Shown here: positions 24,202-32,122 of the stretch, piece by piece
Layout: each line of letters begins with the position of its first letter
Numbering within the stretch: position 1 is the first letter of the stretch
NCBI RefSeq assembly: GCF_900188115.1
Contig: NZ_FZNW01000013.1
Span: forward strand, 1 to 64,000
Source: Haloechinothrix alba
GTDB taxonomy: Bacteria; Actinomycetota; Actinomycetes; Mycobacteriales; Pseudonocardiaceae
Length of the DNA stretch: 64,000 bases
Direction of reading: 5' to 3'
Notes under the pieces: model-generated
What the model was told of the DNA's origin: nothing
Seen by the model: the letters and a program-made list of their open reading frames with translations, nothing else
Databases searched by the model: none
Translations under genes and position numbers: made by a program

Positions 24202-24894
24202 TCAGGATGCGGCGGAAAACTCCCGGGCACGGCGCCATACCGCGGCCGCCGCGAGCTGTGACCCCACGTCGAGTTTGGTGAGGATCGCTCGGATCTGGGC
24301 GCGAACCGTGGCAAGGGACACGCCGAAGTCGGTGGCGATGGCGCCTGCCTGCTTGCCCTCGGCGAGCCACTCGAGAACCTCGTGTTCCCGTGGCGACAGC
24401 CGCGCCAGCCGTTCGGTGGCGTCGGACCGGTGCGCGCACTCCTCGCGGGCACGGGCGCAGGCATCCTGGTATGCGCTGATGAGGGTGTCGTGCTCGCGGG
24501 GATTTCCCACCGTCTCGCCAGCCGCGAGCGTGCGTATCGCGTGGACGAGCGAGTCCGCACCGGAGGATTTGCTGACCCAGCCGGCGGCCCCCGCGGCGAG
24601 CGCGGCGCCGATGCGTTCCCGCCCGGCGTGACCGGTCAGGATCAGGACGTCCCAGCCGCGGCGGCGCAGTGGCGCGACGAGGTCGGCGCCGTCACGCCCG
24701 TCGCCGAGACCGAGATCGAGAAGCACGATGCCTGCCGGCAGTCCCTCCGCTGTCGCGAGAACCGTCTCCGGTACGCAGTCGGTGCAGCTGCGCGCGTCCA
24801 GCCCTGCCGCGCGCAGAGCCATGACCAGTGAGGTCGCGACGAGTACGTGGTCGTCGACCAGCAGGACGGTGTGGTTCTGGGGCTTCTCGGTCAT
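24202..24894 (-). CDS. LuxR/NarL-type response regulator
   Basis: A 230-residue two-component regulator. The receiver domain has acidic residues in VLLVDDHVLVA, the phospho-acceptor Asp in IVLLDLGLGDGRDG and LILTGHAG. The C-terminal LuxR HTH reads LARLSPREHEVLEWLAEGK followed by AIATDFGVSLATVRAQIRAI. It is encoded directly after its cognate kinase. The ATG at 24894 is preceded by GGGAGCACGGC. The predicted kinase reading frame continues 203 nt into this gene in another frame, discussed as a finding. Confidence 0.87.
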   Translation of the reverse strand: MTEKPQNHTVLLVDDHVLVATSLVMALRAAGLDARSCTDCVPETVLATAEGLPAGIVLLDLGLGDGRDGADLVAPLRRRGWDVLILTGHAGRERIGAALAAGAAGWVSKSSGADSLVHAIRTLAAGETVGNPREHDTLISAYQDACARAREECAHRSDATERLARLSPREHEVLEWLAEGKQAGAIATDFGVSLATVRAQIRAILTKLDVGSQLAAAAVWRRAREFSAAS

Positions 24895-26392
24895 GCCGTG
24901 CTCCCGAAGGTGCTGGGACGTGCAGTGTGGCGAGCGCTCCCGACAGGGCGAACGAGGGGCCGAGCGCGAGCGACCCACCGTGCCGGTGCAACAGCGCGGC
25001 GGACTCGTGGAGACCGATGCCGAGCCCGCCCGACCGCGGGTCGCGAGCTCCCCGCGGGAACGTGGCGCGCGAGGCCTCTTCCGGTACGCCGGGGCCGTCG
25101 TCGTGGACGGCGATCCGTACCCAGTTACCGCTGCGACGGGCGGTGACCTGTACGGGTGCTCCCGGCGCGTGCCGTGCGCAGTTCGTGAGCAGGTTCGTGA
25201 TCACCTGTGCCAGCGCGGACCGCGGGATCGCGGCGGCGAGCTCGGGCTGCGCGTCGAGCCGGATCTCGGCACCGTCGGCGCGGTGCAGCAGCACCAGCCG
25301 GGTCAGCTCGGCCGCGACGTCGACATGGCGGTCCTCGTCGCAGCCGTGGTCACCGTCGATCATGGAGCGCAGCCGCCCGAGCTCGGCACGCATCGCCGTG
25401 CCGAGCTCGCGTATGGCCGCCGCGTCCTGCTGCTCGGGCGAGTCGAGTGCCTCTGACGCGCCGGACAGCCCCGCGACGAGGTTACGGAGCTCGTGATCAC
25501 GGGTCGCCGCGCGTTCCTGGTTCTCCCGCAGGGCGTGCACGGACTCTTCGGCCTGCCGTGCTTCGAGCTCGCGCCGCTGCCGCAACTCCAGGACGACTTC
25601 TCGGGCTCGCAGTGCAAGGGCGAGCACGACCACGGCGACGCCGAGCAGCCGGAGGGCCGGTGCGGCGTAGGCCGCGTGGTCCAGCCGCACGTCAGCCGGT
25701 ACGTGGAGCAGGTGTGCGGAGCCGATCAGCGCGATACCGAGTCCGGCACGCCACCGCAGCGGGTTGCACACGTACAGGCCGTGCCCGGCCAGTGCCACGG
25801 CCAGCAGGAGCGATACGGCGAGGACGACGGCCTCCAGCCAGGAGAAGCCTGCGACGAGGGAAGCGAGGGGCGGAACGCGTTCCACCACAACCGCGGTACC
25901 GATCGAGACGGCGGCCCAGCCTGCGAGGCTCACCCACCAACGCGACCACCGGGATTCCCACCCGCGCAGCGACACTGCGACCAGTGTCAAGGCCGTCACG
26001 GAGGCGACGACACGGCCGGCGTCCAGGCCTGCGATCGTCTCGACGGAACTGAACTGCGCCGCGTTGAACGGCACCACGACGATGCCGTACATCGCCAGCC
26101 CCGCGCCCAGCGGCGACAACCTGGCCTTCTCCTGCGCACTGTCCGAGATCTGGCTGATCAGATGCGCCAACACGGCTGCCGCCGCCGCGCCACCCGCGGC
26201 CGCCAGGGTCAGCACGAGGTAGGTGCCCTGCGGATGGAGCGCAACGATTCCCGGCAGCACGGCGATCGCGTAGGTTGTCACGGTGAGCGACCCGACGGCG
26301 ACGAGCTCGCCACCCGCGCGCCAGCGATACGGGACGGCGAGCCGGTACGGCAGCGGGTTCGTGTGTCCGATGCCCACATCGACACTCGTCAT
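24692..26392 (-). CDS. Membrane sensor histidine kinase
   Basis: Up to 566 residues. The N-terminal membrane domain has about eight or nine helices (~20-300). A short coiled region (VVLELRQRRELEARQAEESV) leads to the phospho-acceptor helix AATRDHELRNLVAGLSGASE. The HATPase domain has the N-box ITNLLTNCARHA, the G1 motif HDDGPGVPEEA and the G2 motif SGGLGIGLHESAALL. Conserved sequence ends at ALATLHVPAP. The last ~65 residues are Arg-rich, unlike any kinase, and overlap the response regulator gene, so the true C-terminus may be near 24,890. The ATG at 26392 follows TGGAGTTGCGCCG. Confidence 0.8.
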   Translation of the reverse strand: MTSVDVGIGHTNPLPYRLAVPYRWRAGGELVAVGSLTVTTYAIAVLPGIVALHPQGTYLVLTLAAAGGAAAAAVLAHLISQISDSAQEKARLSPLGAGLAMYGIVVVPFNAAQFSSVETIAGLDAGRVVASVTALTLVAVSLRGWESRWSRWWVSLAGWAAVSIGTAVVVERVPPLASLVAGFSWLEAVVLAVSLLLAVALAGHGLYVCNPLRWRAGLGIALIGSAHLLHVPADVRLDHAAYAAPALRLLGVAVVVLALALRAREVVLELRQRRELEARQAEESVHALRENQERAATRDHELRNLVAGLSGASEALDSPEQQDAAAIRELGTAMRAELGRLRSMIDGDHGCDEDRHVDVAAELTRLVLLHRADGAEIRLDAQPELAAAIPRSALAQVITNLLTNCARHAPGAPVQVTARRSGNWVRIAVHDDGPGVPEEASRATFPRGARDPRSGGLGIGLHESAALLHRHGGSLALGPSFALSGALATLHVPAPSGARHDREAPEPHRPAGRRPRTRRDLTGHGSARGRAGRAQLHRLRTGDGSRDSGGTAGRHRASRSRSRRRA

Positions 26393-26542
26393 CGGCGCAA
26401 CTCCAGCGACACTCTCGCACGAGATATAGGTCCTTGTACCACTGTCGCGAGCATCGTCCGAAACGTTACGAATCGCAGGTCGTGGCGTCACGTAGGCGGG
26501 GCCGCCCGGCTTCGGTGCCTGCGGGCCGGTTATGTACCGGCG

Positions 26543-27283
26543 CTACAGCCCCTCTCTCCGCTCCGGCGGTGTACGGTGTGGCTTCCGGCCTCCGCGCGAT
26601 CGTGCGACGAGCGCGATCCCCGCACCGAGCAGCCCGGCAGCCAGCGCCACGACCGGAGCCGCGCCGAACCCGGTTACGGCCAGATCGGAGCCGCCGTCAC
26701 CGCCCGCCGCCACCGGTTCGCTGCGGCCGGAGGCCACTCCTCGGGCTGTGGCGGCCAGCACGAACTCCACCTCGTCGCCCTGCACGACGTTGCCGACGGT
26801 CCGGGGTACGTCCAGCCGGAGGAGGTACTCCTCGCCGGCTCCGGGACCGATCGAGATCCCGGTGCCGATGCCGTCGCCCGCCCGATCCAACCGGACGGGC
26901 CCGGCGGTGGAGCCGTCCGGCCCGGCCAGCTCGATCCGGGTGTGCTTGCCCAGCTCGCCCTCACCCGAGCCGCAGCTGACGTCGACCTCTTCCTCCGGCT
27001 CGTTACACCCGTTCTCGCTCTCCCTCAGGATCTCCGTGGCGAGATCGACGGTGGTGCTCTCCTCCAGCGTGTTGCTGAGCAGTACCCGGGTCTCGAGTGT
27101 GGCGCCCGGCGCGAGTGCAGCCGCGCCGTCGAAGGGGTGACCGTCGAACTGGATGCCGTCGGCGGTGACGGTGATCCGGATCTCCTCGGGTTCCGCATGG
27201 GCGGCTCCGGCGAGGACCGGAAGTACCAGCATCACCGCGACGATCCCGTGGATGGCGCGTCCAGCGGCTCGCAACCCCGGCAC
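26543..27283 (-). CDS. LAxTG-type sortase-anchored surface protein
   Basis: A 246-residue secreted protein with a signal peptide (cleaved near GAAHA, residue 30). A beta-rich extracellular domain (IRITVTADGIQFDGHPFDGA, then LETRVLLSNTLEESTTVDLA) follows, with a Cys pair at 93/104. The C-terminal cell-wall sorting signal is LAVTG (201-205), a hydrophobic stretch and a basic tail. LAxTG motifs are used by class E sortases of actinobacteria; the class F enzyme of this window is another candidate. It follows the SipW-like peptidase by 4 nt on the same strand, which points to joint use with the TasA-like proteins across the divergent promoter region. Confidence 0.75.
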   Translation of the reverse strand: MPGLRAAGRAIHGIVAVMLVLPVLAGAAHAEPEEIRITVTADGIQFDGHPFDGAAALAPGATLETRVLLSNTLEESTTVDLATEILRESENGCNEPEEEVDVSCGSGEGELGKHTRIELAGPDGSTAGPVRLDRAGDGIGTGISIGPGAGEEYLLRLDVPRTVGNVVQGDEVEFVLAATARGVASGRSEPVAAGGDGGSDLAVTGFGAAPVVALAAGLLGAGIALVARSRGGRKPHRTPPERREGL

Positions 27284-27287
27284 GGAC

Positions 27288-27845
27288 TCACCCCTTCCGG
27301 TTCGTGGTCGTCGGTAACATCAGGTGGGCGGCGAAGAGCAGGAGCAGCAGCGCGGCACCGTAGAGCGCGCCCGCGGTGCCCGAGACGGCCTCCAGTACTG
27401 TGCCCAACCACGGGATCTGGTACCAGAGCACGCCGTGAACGTCGGCTGCCTGCACGGGCTCAGGGTCCGGATCCTCGTTGGCGTCGCCCTTGGTCACCAG
27501 CTCGGCGCCACCGGCGCCGTGCTCGACGGCCACCACGCGATGCGTGACCAGGAGATCCCCGTTGGCCGTGAACGTCACGATGTCGTTCTCCGCGATTTCC
27601 GCGACGGGGCGTTCCCTGGTCACGGCGAGCGATCCCGCTGGTAGCGCAGGCTCCATGCTGCCGGTCTGTACGATCACCGACTTCCCGCCTGCGGCGGCCG
27701 GAACGGCCACGGCCGCGACGGCCAGAGCGACGAGGCCTGCCACCACCAGCCAGAACAGCCACCCCGTCACGCGCCGCGTGGGGTGCACACGGCGCGTGAC
27801 GGGCGTGGCGTGCTCGCCCGGACGGGGCTCGACGGCTGCAGTCAC
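27288..27845 (-). CDS. SipW/ER-type signal peptidase I (S26B)
   Basis: A 185-residue membrane peptidase. An N-terminal transmembrane helix (TGWLFWLVVAGLVALAVAAV) leads to the nucleophile S63 in QTGSMEPALPAGS. H102 in THRVVAVEHG replaces the Lys of classical signal peptidases, the hallmark of SipW/archaeal/ER-type enzymes. D121 in KGDANEDPDP completes the active site. A C-terminal helix and basic tail follow. The GTG at 27845 has a GGGAGA site just upstream. In Bacillus, SipW processes TasA and TapA fibre proteins; here the TasA-like gene and an RTX protein lie divergently 0.3-1 kb away. Confidence 0.87.
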   Translation of the reverse strand: MTAAVEPRPGEHATPVTRRVHPTRRVTGWLFWLVVAGLVALAVAAVAVPAAAGGKSVIVQTGSMEPALPAGSLAVTRERPVAEIAENDIVTFTANGDLLVTHRVVAVEHGAGGAELVTKGDANEDPDPEPVQAADVHGVLWYQIPWLGTVLEAVSGTAGALYGAALLLLLFAAHLMLPTTTNRKG

Positions 27846-28121
27846 TCGCTCTCCCTGTTGCGTGGAACCTGCGGCGCCGGGGCCGCATCGATTCATGCTG
27901 ACCCGCGCCGGTGGCGACGTCATCGTCAGAAGTGGGTATACGTGCCGGGGGCCGCACCGCGGTGATCCGATCGTTGTCGGCCAACCGGCGCATTTCCCCA
28001 GTATTGACGATGAGACGCGCCTGGCGCTCCGAGCAGGGTACGGACCAGTGCGGTGACAGCGCCGCAGGCACCGTCAATCGCCGGGCCCCGGCGATCGATC
28101 CGAAGGAGAGGGCAGGACAGG

Positions 28122-28742
28122 ATGCGCATCGAGAAGAAGACGGCAGTCGGTGTCGCCGCCGCGGCCGCCGCCGCGCTGGCCATTACCGGCGGCACCTTCG
28201 CGACCTTCAGCGATACCGAGGAGGCCCCGAACCCCAGCATCACCGCGGGCACCCTCGACCTGACGACCGGGGGCGAGGAGCAGAGCGAGAGCTTCGCCAT
28301 CGAGGACGTCGCACCCGGTTACTCCAGCGAGGAGGCCGGTGAGGGCAAGACGATCCAGTACGAGAACGAGGGGTCGATCGACGGGGACCTGACGTTGACC
28401 GTGGACTACTCCACCGACGAGGTCGGCTGCAACGACCCCGAGATCGACGCGGAGAAGGCGTTCTACGACGACGAGTCGATCGAGGACTGCGGTAACGACA
28501 CCGAGCTCGACGAGCAGCTCTACGCCGAGATCATCGGACCGGACGGCACGGTGGCCGGTGAGGACCTGGTCGGGCACCTGAAGGGCGAGACCGTTGATGC
28601 GGGTGAACTCGGCGGTGGCGAGTCCCGTTCGTACACCGTCCACTTCTCCGTGCCCGACTCGGCAGGCAACGAGATCCAGAGCGACAAGGTCACGCTGGAG
28701 ATCACGGCCGATCTCGAACAGAACGAGACGCAAGCCGACTGA
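28122..28742 (+). CDS. TasA/CalY-like SipW-dependent secreted protein
   Basis: A 206-residue exported protein. The SipW-cognate signal region is intact: MRIEKKTAVG, a hydrophobic Ala-rich core, then ITGGTFATFSDTEEAPNPSI and TAGTLDL, matching the GGTFAYFSDTE...AGTLDL pattern of TasA/CalY. The mature part is very acidic and beta-rich (GKTIQYENEGSIDGDLTLTV, SYTVHFSVPDSAGNEIQSDK), with two Cys near 107 and 126. It may form fibres or a surface layer by donor-strand exchange, by analogy only. The ATG at 28122 with GCAGGACAG upstream fits the signal peptide. Followed by a strong hairpin. Confidence 0.82.
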   Translation: MRIEKKTAVGVAAAAAAALAITGGTFATFSDTEEAPNPSITAGTLDLTTGGEEQSESFAIEDVAPGYSSEEAGEGKTIQYENEGSIDGDLTLTVDYSTDEVGCNDPEIDAEKAFYDDESIEDCGNDTELDEQLYAEIIGPDGTVAGEDLVGHLKGETVDAGELGGGESRSYTVHFSVPDSAGNEIQSDKVTLEITADLEQNETQAD

Positions 28743-28757
28743 CCGCGACGTGATCAC

Positions 28758-28788
28758 GGCCGGGCCGGCCGCAGCGGCCGGCCCGGCC
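28758..28788 (+). terminator. 31-nt perfect palindrome after the TasA-like gene
   Basis: Two 15-nt arms (28758-28772 and 28774-28788) are perfectly complementary around a single A, composed of GGCC/CCGG blocks. It lies in the 65-nt gap before the RTX gene. It should act as a terminator or attenuator giving more TasA-like subunit than RTX protein. Confidence 0.7.
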
Positions 28789-28807
28789 TCGAATCCAGAG
28801 GACAGGA

Positions 28808-30067
28808 ATGAGCCTCACGATCGGTTCCGGAGAGTCCGGCAACGGTAAGCACGGTCGCCGGGCACGGCGCGGGTCGGGACTCGCGCTTGCCGCTGGTGCG
28901 GCCGCGGCACTGCTGCTGGGGGCGAGCCTGGCAACCTCCGCGGCGTTCACCGATGCCACGACGGCCCCGGACGGGGAGGTCACCACGGCTACCGTGGTGT
29001 TCGGTGGGGATCGCGGCGAGTCGCTCGCCCTGGAGTACACCGGCCTCGTCCCGGGCGAGCCCCGGACCGGGACGCTCACCGTGGAGTACGACGGCACCAT
29101 CCCGGCCGAGCTCGAGCTGCGGTTCCGCTCGGACGAGGCGTCGGTGTTCTGTACTGCCGGCGGTGAGCCGAAGCCGGGCGGCGGGCTGCTGGTCACGATC
29201 GACGGGGATACCGGTGAGTACTGTTCCCGCCTGAGGGGGGACCCGGTGCCGCTCGGCGAAGTCACGCCGGACGGCGGGGAGTTGACCACCGAGATCACCG
29301 TCGAGCTCGCCGAGGATTCCGGCACGAACTACAGTGGACTTTCCGTTCGGGACCGGTTCGTCGTCGGCGCGTCGAACGGCTTCACCGACCGCATCAGCGG
29401 CACGATCGACATCGGCACCGCCGGGATCGACGAGTCGCCACCGGCGACGCCGCCGGAGTGCGCGGCCGAGGGGATGACTTTCACTCCCGACCGGATCGTG
29501 GAGCTGACTCCCGGGCAGCGTGAGTGGGACGCCGTCGAGGAGTTCGGTCATGGCGCAGGCCCGTTCCTCGTGGTCGGTACGGACGGCGAGGACCGGATCA
29601 CCGGGTCGAACAAGGGCGACTGCCTCGTCGGCGGCGGCGGTGCCGACGAGATCACCGGCGGGAACGGCTCGGACGTGCTGGTCGGCGGCGCGGGGCACGA
29701 TCAGCTGTACGGTGGCAACGGCCCCGACCACCTCGACGGTGGCCCGGGCGGTGCTACCTGCGACGGTGGTCGTGGACCGACAACACGGGTCGATTGTGAC
29801 GTCGAGACCGGCCGGGCGGACACGTCGCGGATGACGCCGACGCCTGCACCCGAACCGTCGGAGTCGCCCACGCCGTCGCAGGACGCCTCCGGAGACGAGC
29901 GCCCTACGACCACGAGCGCCACGAGCGGGGACGACGAAACGCCTGAGGAGACCACCGATTCCAGCACGACGTCGCCGACGCCGACGGCGACAGGTGAGCA
30001 GGAAGGCTCCACCGCCGGCGAGGAGGACGCCGATGAGCAGGAAGGGGAGGGTGACTCCGCGGGGTAA
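28808..30067 (+). CDS. SipW-dependent-like secreted protein with RTX calcium-binding repeats
   Basis: A 419-residue exported protein. The N-terminus is basic with a hydrophobic core ending LLGASLATSAAFTDATTAPD, a shortened relative of the SipW-type region. A beta-domain similar to the TasA-like protein follows (ESLALEYTGLVPGEPRTGTL). A hemolysin-type RTX block follows with GGGGADEITGGNGSDVLVGG and AGHDQLYGGNGPDHLDGG (GGxGxDxUx nonapeptides). The tail is a long Pro/Ser/Thr/Glu-rich stretch without a sorting signal. Probably a Ca2+-binding matrix or surface component co-expressed with the TasA-like protein. No adhesion or enzymatic domain was recognised. Confidence 0.78.
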   Translation: MSLTIGSGESGNGKHGRRARRGSGLALAAGAAAALLLGASLATSAAFTDATTAPDGEVTTATVVFGGDRGESLALEYTGLVPGEPRTGTLTVEYDGTIPAELELRFRSDEASVFCTAGGEPKPGGGLLVTIDGDTGEYCSRLRGDPVPLGEVTPDGGELTTEITVELAEDSGTNYSGLSVRDRFVVGASNGFTDRISGTIDIGTAGIDESPPATPPECAAEGMTFTPDRIVELTPGQREWDAVEEFGHGAGPFLVVGTDGEDRITGSNKGDCLVGGGGADEITGGNGSDVLVGGAGHDQLYGGNGPDHLDGGPGGATCDGGRGPTTRVDCDVETGRADTSRMTPTPAPEPSESPTPSQDASGDERPTTTSATSGDDETPEETTDSSTTSPTPTATGEQEGSTAGEEDADEQEGEGDSAG

Positions 30068-30094
30068 CCCGGTCAGGCCGCCGGCACCTGCCAG

Positions 30095-30703
30095 TCAGCG
30101 GGGCTGGGCCGCATCGATGACCCCGTGGACGGCGTCGGCGATGCGCTCGGCCGCGCGGTCGGGCTCCGGCCGGCCGGCGTCCAGCCAGGCGATGACGGCC
30201 TCGATGGCTACGGTCGGCACCAGCCGGGCTGCCCACTGTGCCCAGTCCTCGTCGGGGATCAGGGCGGTGAGGTGGCGGTGGGCGACCTCGGTCGAGTAGG
30301 CGGCCAGTGAGTCGGTGAGGTCGCGGAACTCCGGCTCCCGCACAGCGTGGCGGAAGAGCAGCCGGAACCCGGCCGGGTCGGCCGAGGCCGCTCGCACGAA
30401 CGCGGGGATGCTGTACTCGGTGAAGTTGTCCGCGCCCACCTGCTCGATCAGGTGTGTGCGCGCGCGATCGAGCACCGCCCGGTACAGCTCGGATTTCGAC
30501 TCGAAGTGCCGGTAGAGGATGACCCTGCTGATCGCTGCCTCGGCCGCGACGTCGTCGAGCCCGGTGGCGGCGAACCCGCCGCGGGCGAACGCGCGCGTGG
30601 CGGCATCCAGGATCTGTGCACGACGTTCGGCACGGGGCATGCGCCGCGCCTGCCCTGCGGGGCCGCGCGCCGCCCGGCGTTCGGCCCGTCCTGCCACATC
30701 CAT
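30095..30703 (-). CDS. TetR-family transcriptional regulator
   Basis: A 202-residue repressor-type regulator. The HTH lies at about residues 22-68 (RRAQILDAATRAFARGGFAA, LDDVAAEAAISRVILYRHFE). The ligand-binding domain follows, with YSIPAFVRAASADPAGFRLL. It is divergent from the P450 remnant with operator-like dyads in the 85-nt gap, so it once, or still, controls that gene. Ligand unknown. Appears intact although its presumed target is damaged. Confidence 0.85.
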   Translation of the reverse strand: MDVAGRAERRAARGPAGQARRMPRAERRAQILDAATRAFARGGFAATGLDDVAAEAAISRVILYRHFESKSELYRAVLDRARTHLIEQVGADNFTEYSIPAFVRAASADPAGFRLLFRHAVREPEFRDLTDSLAAYSTEVAHRHLTALIPDEDWAQWAARLVPTVAIEAVIAWLDAGRPEPDRAAERIADAVHGVIDAAQPR

Positions 30704-30730
30704 CGCACCTCCGCTTGTTTACTTGCGAGT

Positions 30731-30763
30731 CTACATGTAGCGTTGTTTACGTCAGGATAAACA
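30731..30763. promoter_or_regulatory. Dyads in the TetR-P450 intergenic region
   Basis: CTACATGTAG (30731-30740) is a perfect 10-bp palindrome. TGTTTA (30744-30749) and TAAACA (30758-30763) form a second dyad. A further GTTTAC copy lies at about 30716-30721. Such paired dyads between a TetR gene and its divergent target suggest the repressor operator. Confidence 0.45.
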
Positions 30764-30788
30764 CTCTGGAGTCAATAAGGATGTCGCC

Positions 30789-31607
30789 GTGCTCGGTCAG
30801 CTGCCGTTCGAACAGGCCTCGCCCCTCGAGGTGCCACCCCTGCTTCGCCGGCTCCAGTTCACGGGGCCCGTGCACCGGATCCGCACGCGAGTAGGCGACG
30901 AGGCCTGGCTCGTGACCGGCTACGAGCACGTGCGCCTGCTGCTCGACGATGCTCGTCTCGGGCGGTCGCATCCCGACCCCGGCAACGCCGCGCGGTCCGC
31001 GGCATCGGCGATCTTCGGAGGGCCGCTGGGGTGTTACGAGACCGAGCAGGCCGACCACGCCCGCAGCGCGCGTTGCTGCAACCGTTCTTCTCGCCACGGC
31101 GTATGCGGGATCTCCGCCCACGTGTGGAGGCGCCGGCCACCGCGCTGCTGGACCACGTGGCGCGACAGGGTCCGCCGGTGGACCTGGTCGAGGAGCTGGC
31201 GTACCCGCTGCCGGTCCTGGTGATCTGTGAACTGCTCGGCGTGCCGTACGAGGACCGCGCGCGATTTCGCGCGTGGACACGGGAGGCCGCCGACGTGCGT
31301 GATCACGCTCGGTCCGAGCAGGCTCTCGGCGAGCTGTTCGACTACGGCCGGCGGCTGGTCGACCGCGAGCGCCTTCGCCGACCCAGAGCGTTTCGACATC
31401 ACACGCCGGGCGGGGGTCCACCTCAGCTTCGGCCAGGGGTCGCGCTACTGCATCGGCGCGCCGCTGGCCCGTATCGAGCTGCGGGCGGCCGTCTCGCACC
31501 TGCTCGCGCGATTCCCGGCCGTGCGCCTGGCCGTGCCGGCGGGCGAGCTGCGGATCCGGGGCGAGCAGCTGACCGGCGGGCTCGTCGAGCTGCCGGTGAC
31601 CTGGTGA
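30789..31607 (+). pseudogene. Cytochrome P450 remnant: frameshift plus internal deletion
   Basis: The GTG start (AAGGA upstream) opens a P450 N-terminus (VHRIRTRVGDEAWLVTGYEH) through ETEQADHAR. A one-base loss near 31064-31067 shifts the frame. The next stretch, RALLQPFFSPRRMRDLRPRV to FDYGRRLVDRER, is in another frame. Near 31370-31378 the sequence jumps to FADPERFDITRRAGVHLSFG and the haem-binding loop GQGSRYCIGAPLARIELRAA. The I-helix oxygen-binding motif and the ExxR motif are absent, so about 100 or more residues were deleted. Total coding remnant is about 270 residues against a normal ~400. It cannot encode a working monooxygenase. Confidence 0.88.
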
Positions 31608-31650
31608 GCCCGGCGAGCCCGACGAACCGGCGAGCACAGTGGAGGGCTAT

Positions 31651-32054
31651 ATGTCGACCAAGCGAGTCAATCACCCGGTATTTGCCCGGATCTACACCAG
31701 TATCAGCGGGGCGATGGAACGGGGCGGCATGACGGAGCATCGCCGGTAGTGCTCTGCTCGGTCCCGGATCAGGCCGTGGCGTTGAGGGAGATTCACCGGG
31801 TACTCCGGCCCGGTGGGCAGCTGCGCTTCCGCGAGCACGTCGGGGCCGACTCACCCGGGATGCGGCGGGTGCAGCGACTGATCGACGGCACCGTAGGACC
31901 GCGCGTCCTCGGTGGTTGCCACTGTGGACGCGACACCGCGGGAGTGATCGAGAACACGGGTTTCCGTATCGACCGGATCGAGCGGTTCCTGTTTCCCGAG
32001 GCACGAACGCCGCACTCCTACTACATCCTGGGTGCCGCCGTACGGGACGGGTGA
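31651..32054 (+). pseudogene. SAM-dependent methyltransferase remnant with internal deletion
   Basis: The ATG at 31651 (GGAGGGCTAT upstream) encodes NHPVFARIYTSISGAMERGG then MTEHRR and a TAG. This is the usual N-terminus of a class I methyltransferase that accompanies P450 genes in actinomycetes. Directly at that point a different frame continues with the C-terminal half: VLCSVPDQAVALREIHRVLR, PGGQLRFREHVGAD, and GCHCGRDTAGVIENTGFRID to RTPHSYYILGAAVRDG. The middle, including the glycine-rich SAM-binding motif I, is missing (about 70 residues expected). The junction lies near 31745. Non-functional. Confidence 0.82.
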
Positions 32055-32122
32055 CCGCCGGCCGGGTCGATGAGGTGGCGGGTACGCCGCGTGACAGGGC
32101 AGCACTTCTACGCCTGCCGGTG

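Noticed and set aside
14506-27283. Class F sortase as the proven enzyme for the LAxTG protein
   Set aside because: They lie 12 kb apart with no shared operon, and LAxTG motifs are usually class E substrates. Left as a possibility only.
30789-32054. Calling the P450 and methyltransferase pieces as separate small genes
   Set aside because: The pieces join into single known families only across frameshift and deletion points, and each lacks essential motifs.
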